This document shows, piece after piece, positions 58,736 to 64,000 of a stretch of DNA of 64,000 bases. A program made the translations under genes and the position numbers. Under the pieces are notes generated by a model that saw nothing but the letters and a program-made list of their open reading frames with translations, searched no databases and was not told the origin of the DNA. Every line of letters starts with the position of its first letter. Position 1 is the first letter of the stretch. Source of the DNA: Mordavella massiliensis (GTDB taxonomy: Bacteria; Bacillota; Clostridia; Lachnospirales; Lachnospiraceae); the NCBI RefSeq assembly GCF_016901695.1, contig NZ_JACJKS010000006.1, positions 62,001 to 126,000 on the forward strand, read 5' to 3'.

Positions 58736-61150
58736 CGTTACCAGTCCTTTCCTGTTTTCATTTTCTTCTTTTCCATCCATCCCGTCCGGAGCCGCCCTGT
58801 TCTCTGTCCGTGCCTCCTCGTCCGCATCTGCTGTACCCGGAGCCTGAAAGAACCGCAGCCGCAGCGCGTTGGTCACCACGCACACGGAGGACAGGCTCAT
58901 GGCTGCGGAGCCGATCATGGGGCTTAAGCGCAGACCGAAGGCCGGGAACAGGACGCCCGCCGCCACAGGGATGCCCAGGATGTTGTAGAAGAACGCCCAG
59001 AACAGGTTCATGTGGATGTTCCGGATGACAGCCCTGCTCAGCTCGATGGCCGTCACTACGTCCTGCAGGGAATCCTTCATGAGCACCACGTCCGCCGACT
59101 CGATGGCAATGTCCGTACCCGCCCCGATGGCGATGCCGATGTCGGCCCGGATGAGAGCCGGCGCGTCGTTGATGCCGTCCCCCACCATGGCCACCTTATG
59201 GCCTTTCTCCTGCCAGGAGCGGACGCAGGCCTCCTTCTGGGTGGGCAGCACGTCCGACACAGCCTCGGCGATGTCCAGCTCCTTCTGGATGGCCTCAGCC
59301 GTCACCTTGTTGTCGCCGGTCAGCATGACCACCGTAAGTCCCATTTCCTTCAATCTGCGTATGGCGTGCCGGCTCGTCTCCCGCACTGTGTCCGCCACGG
59401 CGATGATGCCCGCCGGGCGTCCGTCGCAGACGAAGAGGAGGGGGGTCTTTCCCTGGGAGGCGTACGTCCGCATGCGGGCGGCAACCCTCTCTTTCTCCGC
59501 CGCGTCTAGAAAGCCCTGCTCTTCCTCCACAAAGGCCAGGTTGCCGGCCAGCCAGTCACTTTCTTCCACCCGGGCCGTCACGCCCCGGCCGGGCCGGGCC
59601 TCAAAGAGACGGGCCTGCAGGTGCATGGCTCCGTCTTTCTTTGCCCGCTCTACCACGGCCTGGGCCAGGGGATGCTCGCTCCCCGCCTCCACAGCCGCAC
59701 CGTGGGCGAGGAAGGACCGCTCGTCAAACCGCTCCCTGTCCAGGACCTCCAGATCCGTCACAGCGGGATGGCCCGTTGTGATGGTGCCCGTCTTATCCAG
59801 GATCACCGTGTCGATGGAGTGGAGATTCTCCAGGCTTTCGGCGGATTTGACAAGGATGCCCTGCTCCGCCGCGCGGCCGGTCCCCACCATGATGGCCACC
59901 GGGGTGGCAAGCCCCAGGGCGCAGGGGCAGGAGATCACGAGCACGGAGATGGCGTTGGAGAGGGCGAACTCAAAGGTCTGCCCTGCCAGGATCCACACGG
60001 CGGCCGTCACAATGGCAATGAGGATCACGACCGGGACGAAGACGCCGCTGACCCTGTCCGCCAGCCTGGCGATGGGCGCTTTGGAGTTGCCCGCCTCGTC
60101 CACGAGACGGATGATCTGGGAGAGGGTCGTGTCCTCCCCCACCCTGGACGCCCGGAACCGGAAGGAGCCGTTCCTGTTGATGGTCGCGGAGATCACGGTG
60201 TCTCCGGGAAGCTTCTCCACCGGGATGCTCTCCCCGGTGATGGCCGCCTGGTCCACGAAGCCGTTCCCCTCTGTCACGACGCCGTCCACCGGGATGCTCT
60301 CCCCGGGACGGATCACCACGATGTCCCCGGCTGCCACCTGCTCTGCAGGCACGGTCACTTCCTGCCCGTCCTTCAGGACGACCGCCGTTTTGGGCGCCAG
60401 ATCCACCAGTTTGCCGAGGGCGTCGGACGTCTTTGCCTTAGACCTTGCCTCCAGATATTTCCCGACCGTCACAAGGGTCAGGATCATGGCCGACGACTCA
60501 AAGTACAGGGCGTGGGCGTACTCGTGCACCACCGCCATATCCTGGTGCCCGAACCCCCAGGCCATCCGGTACATGGCGAAGAGCCCGTATACAAGGGACG
60601 CCCCGGAGCCGATGGCCACCAGAGAATCCATGTTGGGAGCCCGGTGTGCCAGTGCCTTCAGCCCCACCTGATAGAACTTCCGGTTGAGCACCAGGACCGG
60701 CACCGTGAGGATGAGCTGTGTGAGGGCCGAGATCATGGCGTTCTCCATGCCGGTCAGGATGCCCGGGACGGGGAGGCCGAGCATGGCCCCCATGGCCACA
60801 TACATAAGCGGGACAAGAAGAATGACCGATGAGATGAGACGCACCTTCATGCTGCGCCGCTCCTCATCAGCCCTGTCCTGGCGGGCCTGCCACTCGCTGC
60901 GGAAGCCCCCCTTTCTGCTCCCGGCCTCCGGGGCTTTGTCCGCCTCGGAAGCCCCGTAGCCGATGCCCTCCACTGCACGGATGATGGAGGCGGCGTCCAG
61001 CTTCGTCTCATCGTAGTCCACCGTCATCTGATTTGCCAGAAGGCTGACATTCACATCCGTCACGCCGTCCAGCTTCTGTACGCACCGGGTCACATTGGCC
61101 TGGCAGGCCGCGCAGGTCATGCCGGTCACGTTATATTTTTCTTTCTTCAT
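58520..61150 (-). CDS. copA: Copper-translocating P-type ATPase with N- and C-terminal HMA domains
   Basis: An 876-residue PIB-1 ATPase. The N-terminal HMA domain has MTCAACQ (Cys13 and Cys16). Membrane helices include the metal-site CPC in VISCPCALGLATP. DKTGTITTG carries the phosphorylated aspartate; TGDNKVTAEAI and VGDGINDAPAL complete the P-domain. After the last helices, a linker (ENENRKGLVT) leads to a second HMA domain with MMCNHCKMH. It exports Cu(I). The C-terminal HMA is unusual and is preceded by its own ribosome-site-like sequence and ATG, so it may also be made as a free CopZ chaperone. No csoR is in the window. Confidence 0.96.
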   Translation of the reverse strand: MKKEKYNVTGMTCAACQANVTRCVQKLDGVTDVNVSLLANQMTVDYDETKLDAASIIRAVEGIGYGASEADKAPEAGSRKGGFRSEWQARQDRADEERRSMKVRLISSVILLVPLMYVAMGAMLGLPVPGILTGMENAMISALTQLILTVPVLVLNRKFYQVGLKALAHRAPNMDSLVAIGSGASLVYGLFAMYRMAWGFGHQDMAVVHEYAHALYFESSAMILTLVTVGKYLEARSKAKTSDALGKLVDLAPKTAVVLKDGQEVTVPAEQVAAGDIVVIRPGESIPVDGVVTEGNGFVDQAAITGESIPVEKLPGDTVISATINRNGSFRFRASRVGEDTTLSQIIRLVDEAGNSKAPIARLADRVSGVFVPVVILIAIVTAAVWILAGQTFEFALSNAISVLVISCPCALGLATPVAIMVGTGRAAEQGILVKSAESLENLHSIDTVILDKTGTITTGHPAVTDLEVLDRERFDERSFLAHGAAVEAGSEHPLAQAVVERAKKDGAMHLQARLFEARPGRGVTARVEESDWLAGNLAFVEEEQGFLDAAEKERVAARMRTYASQGKTPLLFVCDGRPAGIIAVADTVRETSRHAIRRLKEMGLTVVMLTGDNKVTAEAIQKELDIAEAVSDVLPTQKEACVRSWQEKGHKVAMVGDGINDAPALIRADIGIAIGAGTDIAIESADVVLMKDSLQDVVTAIELSRAVIRNIHMNLFWAFFYNILGIPVAAGVLFPAFGLRLSPMIGSAAMSLSSVCVVTNALRLRFFQAPGTADADEEARTENRAAPDGMDGKEENENRKGLVTMKKVLTVEGMMCNHCKMHVEKALAGVAGVESAEVDLEAKTATVSLKEDVADQVLLDAVKDAGYEPVSCQAQ

Positions 61151-61185
61151 ATACCAGGGTCACCTTCCTTTTCTGCTCAGTTGTT

Positions 61186-61249
61186 TATACCCCCTGTTGG
61201 TATTTCAGTGCTATTATATACCCTGGCAGGGTGTTTTGCAATACCCTGG
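61186..61249 (-). promoter_or_regulatory. Repeated CsoR-like operator elements upstream of copA
   Basis: TATACCCCCTGTTGGTATT, ATATACCCTGGCAGGGTGTT and AATACCCTGG occur within 64 bases before copA. The ATACCC...GGGTAT-like symmetry resembles copper-responsive CsoR sites. Inferred from pattern and location. Confidence 0.55.
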
Positions 61250-61272
61250 TCTGTTATTTTTGAAAATCATTT

Positions 61273-62424
61273 TCACTTCCGGAGACTTAAGACCCCGTCC
61301 GCCAGGATCTTTACATCGTCCAGAATGTAATCAAAGGCTCCCGCTTTGTACAGGTTTACAACAATGAGGCCGATGGGCACAGCCACGATCATGCCGAAGA
61401 TGCCCTCCACCCGGTAGCCGGTGTAGAGGAGCACAAGGGTGAACAGAGGGGTCAGCCCGATGCTGTCCCCCACCAGCTTGGGCTGGATAAGCTGCCGCAC
61501 AAGCTGGGTCACCCCGTAGAGGACGACGAGCGCCAGCACCCTCTTGTAGTCGCCGGTCAGGAACTCGTAGACCGCCCAGGGGATCAGGGCGGTCCCGGTG
61601 CCGAAGAAGGGCAGGAAGTCCAGGAACGCGATCGCCAGCGCCAGCAGGATGGAGAAGTGCACATCCAGGATCTCGAAGCCGACAAGGAGGATGAGGAACA
61701 CCACGGCCATGATCTTGAACTGGGCCTTAAAATACCCGCCCACGGCATATTTTAAGTTGTCTGTCACCATGGTCATCCTGTGCACAATGGGATCCGGGAA
61801 GATCCGCTTGGCCCAGATGATGATGTTCTCCCTGTCCGCGATAAAAAAGTAGGCGGAAATGATCGTCACGATCACGGAGATCAGAATGGACGGGATCCGC
61901 TTCGCGATGCTGCCTGCCGCAGCCACCGTCGGCTCGCTGATGCTGCCGATGATGTCTGTCATCGTCTCATCCAGGTTGGCGATCACGGTGTCAAATCCCT
62001 CCTGCACGCCGTCCGGCAGAAGGGAGAAGATCTGTCCTGTGCTCTCCCCGATCTGCCGGAACCCGGCCTCCAGGTCCCGGTACATGGACGGGAAATCCCG
62101 GATCAGGGAACGCACCTCGATCCACAGCCTGCTTACCGCCAGATAAATGATCCCGACGCAGGCCGCCAGCACCAGGATGATGATGATGGCGGATCCGAGC
62201 TTTTTCACGATCTTAAGCCGCCTCTCCAGCCACACCACAAGAGGGCTGGCGATAAAAGACAGGAACCAGCCGATCACAAAGGGCATGAAGTAAAAGATGG
62301 CCTTTACTCCCACATAGATAAACAGGACCGTCCCCAGCAGGCTGAACGCCAGGCTGACGATCACTTTCCAGTACGGCCGCCCGTCCCGGACGCCTGCTCC
62401 TTCGTTTGTCTCCATCTGCTCCAC
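61273..62424 (-). CDS. AI-2E (TqsA/PerM)-family transporter
   Basis: A 383-residue membrane protein with about eight helices and the family's conserved segments (PFVIGWFLSFIASPLV, then FLDFLPFFGTGTALIPWA). The family includes exporters of autoinducer-2 and sodium/proton antiporters, so the substrate cannot be fixed by sequence. It follows engB by six bases and is probably in one transcript with lon and engB. Confidence 0.9.
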   Translation of the reverse strand: MEQMETNEGAGVRDGRPYWKVIVSLAFSLLGTVLFIYVGVKAIFYFMPFVIGWFLSFIASPLVVWLERRLKIVKKLGSAIIIILVLAACVGIIYLAVSRLWIEVRSLIRDFPSMYRDLEAGFRQIGESTGQIFSLLPDGVQEGFDTVIANLDETMTDIIGSISEPTVAAAGSIAKRIPSILISVIVTIISAYFFIADRENIIIWAKRIFPDPIVHRMTMVTDNLKYAVGGYFKAQFKIMAVVFLILLVGFEILDVHFSILLALAIAFLDFLPFFGTGTALIPWAVYEFLTGDYKRVLALVVLYGVTQLVRQLIQPKLVGDSIGLTPLFTLVLLYTGYRVEGIFGMIVAVPIGLIVVNLYKAGAFDYILDDVKILADGVLSLRK

Positions 62425-62430
62425 CTCTTC

Positions 62431-63042
62431 CTACTGTTCTTCCTGCGCGGTATCCCTGTCCAGATACTCCCGCTCCACCAGGTCCCAGATGTCGTCCCTC
62501 CCCTGCTTTGTCACAGCGGAGAAGGGGATGACCTTCGTGCCAGGCAAAAGCCCCAGCCCCTGGCGCAGCATCTTTACATGTTTGTCCACCTGGCTCCTCT
62601 TGATCTTGTCCAGCTTGGTGGCGATGATGATGGGATTGTACCCCTGCTCCACCACCCAGTTGTACATGAGCCTGTCGTTGGCGGACGGCTCATGGCGGAT
62701 ATCGATGAGGAGGAAGACGGCCCGCAGCCTTCCGGATGTGTGCAGGTACCGCTCGATCATCCTGCCCCACTTCTCCTTCTCCTGCTGGGACACCTTCGCA
62801 TAGCCGTAGCCCGGCAGGTCCACCAGGTACATCTCATCGTTGATGTTGTAGAAATTGATGGTCTGCGTCTTGCCCGGCGTGGCCGAGATGCGGGCGTAGG
62901 ACTTCCGGTTCATGAGCGCGTTGATGAGGGAGGATTTGCCCACGTTGGACTTCCCCGCAAACGCGATCTCCGGCTTGTCGTTCTTGGGCAGCGTGCTTGT
63001 GATGCCGCACACTGTCTCCAGGTTGATGTTTCGTATGATCAT
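62431..63042 (-). CDS. engB: Ribosome-biogenesis GTPase EngB (YsxC/YihA)
   Basis: A 203-residue TRAFAC GTPase with G1 GKSNVGKSSLIN, G3 DLPGYGYAKV and G4 ATKLDK. Essential in many bacteria for assembling the large ribosomal subunit. Placed 13 bases after lon, as in most Firmicutes. The length is normal. Confidence 0.97.
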   Translation of the reverse strand: MIIRNINLETVCGITSTLPKNDKPEIAFAGKSNVGKSSLINALMNRKSYARISATPGKTQTINFYNINDEMYLVDLPGYGYAKVSQQEKEKWGRMIERYLHTSGRLRAVFLLIDIRHEPSANDRLMYNWVVEQGYNPIIIATKLDKIKRSQVDKHVKMLRQGLGLLPGTKVIPFSAVTKQGRDDIWDLVEREYLDRDTAQEEQ

Positions 63043-63055
63043 AATGTCTGCCTCC

Positions 63056-64000
63056 TTAGTCTTCCTTCACAAAGGCTTCCAGGAGCACCTGCTCCATGTG
63101 GGATACAGGCACGATCCGCAGGCCCTTCGTGATCTCGGATGAAAGCTCCTCCACATCCTTCTCGTTCTCTTTCGGTATGAGGACCGTCTTCATGCCGGCG
63201 CTGCCGGCGGCCAGAAGCTTCTCCTTCAGCCCGCCGATGGGCAGGACCCTGCCCCGCAGGGTGATCTCCCCGGTCATGGCCACATCCGCGCGCACCCGGC
63301 GGCCCGTGACGGCCGAGAGCATGGCCGTGGCCATGGTGATGCCGGCGGAGGGGCCGTCCTTGGGCACCGCTCCCTCCGGGATATGGATATGTATATCGTG
63401 TGTCTCAAAGAAATCTTCCGCGATCCCATAGGTGCCGCTCACGGAGCGGATGTAGCTGATGCCGGTGCGGGCCGACTCTTTCATCACGTCCCCGAGCTGC
63501 CCGGTCAGGATGAGCTCCCCCTTGCCCGGCATGACGTTGACCTCGATCTGCAGGGTGTCCCCGCCCACGCTTGTCCAGGCAAGGCCCCGCACGATGCCCA
63601 CTTCGTCGGTCAGGTTCGCCATCTGGTAGACGTACTTCTCCTTCCCCAGATACTTGTGGAGATTGGTCTCCGTGACGCGCACCTTTTTCCGCTTCTCCTC
63701 CAGGATCTCCCTGGCGGCCTTGCGGCAGATGTTGCCGATCTCCCGCTCCAACTGGCGCACGCCCGCCTCTTTCGTGTAGTTGCGGGCCATCTTCCAGACA
63801 GCCCCCCGGCTGATGGAGAGCTGCTCCGGCTTCAGGCCGTGTCTCTCCAACTGCTTGGGGATCAGGTGCTCCATGGCGATGTGGAGCTTCTCGTTCTCCG
63901 TGTAGCTGGACACCTCGATCACTTCCATCCGGTCCAGCAGGGGCCGGGGAATGGTCTGCAGCGTGTTGGCCGTGGTCACAAAGAGCACCTCCGACAGATC
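63056..64000 (-). CDS. lon: ATP-dependent protease Lon (5' part outside window)
   Basis: The C-terminal 314 residues are visible: end of the AAA+ module (VLFVTTANTLQTIPRPLLDRM, the sensor regions) and the full serine protease domain with catalytic serine in KDGPSAGITMA and lysine in GGLKEKLLAA. Lon degrades damaged and regulatory proteins. The frame is open to the window edge, so the start lies beyond. The lon-engB order is the standard Firmicute arrangement. Confidence 0.97.
   Translation of the reverse strand, partial: DLSEVLFVTTANTLQTIPRPLLDRMEVIEVSSYTENEKLHIAMEHLIPKQLERHGLKPEQLSISRGAVWKMARNYTKEAGVRQLEREIGNICRKAAREILEEKRKKVRVTETNLHKYLGKEKYVYQMANLTDEVGIVRGLAWTSVGGDTLQIEVNVMPGKGELILTGQLGDVMKESARTGISYIRSVSGTYGIAEDFFETHDIHIHIPEGAVPKDGPSAGITMATAMLSAVTGRRVRADVAMTGEITLRGRVLPIGGLKEKLLAAGSAGMKTVLIPKENEKDVEELSSEITKGLRIVPVSHMEQVLLEAFVKED

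Overview
The window reads as the chromosome of a GC-rich anaerobic Firmicute, most likely a gut Lachnospiraceae. The basis is Firmicute-type families (TVP38, C_GCAxxG_C_C, DUF5808/GntR pairs, Rpn/PD-(D/E)XK proteins, GldG/DUF4340 transporters), strictly anaerobic enzymes (double-cubane reductases with their activator, radical SAM proteins), strong GGAGG ribosome sites and compact minus-strand operons. No rRNA, tRNA or CRISPR array was found. Species-level assignment is not possible from the sequence alone.

Layout. 1-13 kb: a heterodimeric ABC exporter with a MarR regulator and its palindrome; an NMN-adenylyltransferase-like gene divergent from a Crp/Fnr regulator; proC plus a ketopantoate-reductase-like gene; thioredoxin; a GntR/DUF5808 pair; a TetR regulator; glgB; and an Rpn-family gene. 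13-25 kb: the most distinctive part. A nine-gene minus-strand operon (23976 down to 17032) carries ArsS-type radical SAM, its AhpD-like companion, a two-domain 'arsenosugar' glycosyltransferase, a divergent aminoglycoside/choline-kinase-fold phosphotransferase, a heterodisulfide-reductase-like Fe-S protein, a C_GCAxxG_C_C protein, two TVP38 membrane proteins and a small membrane protein. It is flanked by three rhodanese lipoproteins, a third TVP38, a second C_GCAxxG_C_C protein and an ArsR regulator. No ArsM methyltransferase is present, so the product may not be a classical arsenosugar; a thio/seleno/arseno-sugar-like product is an open possibility. One rhodanese gene is split by an in-frame amber codon.

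25-33 kb: a broken Rpn gene; a four-gene operon of two double-cubane-type reductases, their ATPase activator and a DUF3343 Se/S-carrier-like protein; a cysteine-desulfurase-family gene; a PflX-type radical SAM protein; a short collagen-like protein; and a small XRE regulator. 33-45 kb: an OmpR-type two-component system, then a Gld-type ABC operon (ATPase, permease, GldG, DUF4340) and a MacAB-like operon (adaptor, ATPase, permease). The two operons share an almost identical promoter block containing 11-bp-spaced direct repeats. A DUF975/CmpB fusion gene lies divergent to the MacAB-like operon.

45-55.6 kb: an AT-richer mosaic island. It contains a DUF4143 ATPase, an IS21-family element with a deleted istA, remnants of phage tail genes flanking a flavoredoxin/HxlR pair, and a resistance-type block. 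That block has a mef-type macrolide exporter behind a complete MTASMRLR leader-peptide attenuator, followed by nucleotidyltransferase, methyltransferase and HD-domain genes. 55.6-64 kb returns to core genes: an RlmI-type rRNA methyltransferase, an AAA ATPase, a copper P-type ATPase with a fused C-terminal CopZ-like domain that has its own ribosome site, an AI-2E-family transporter, engB and the C-terminal half of lon.
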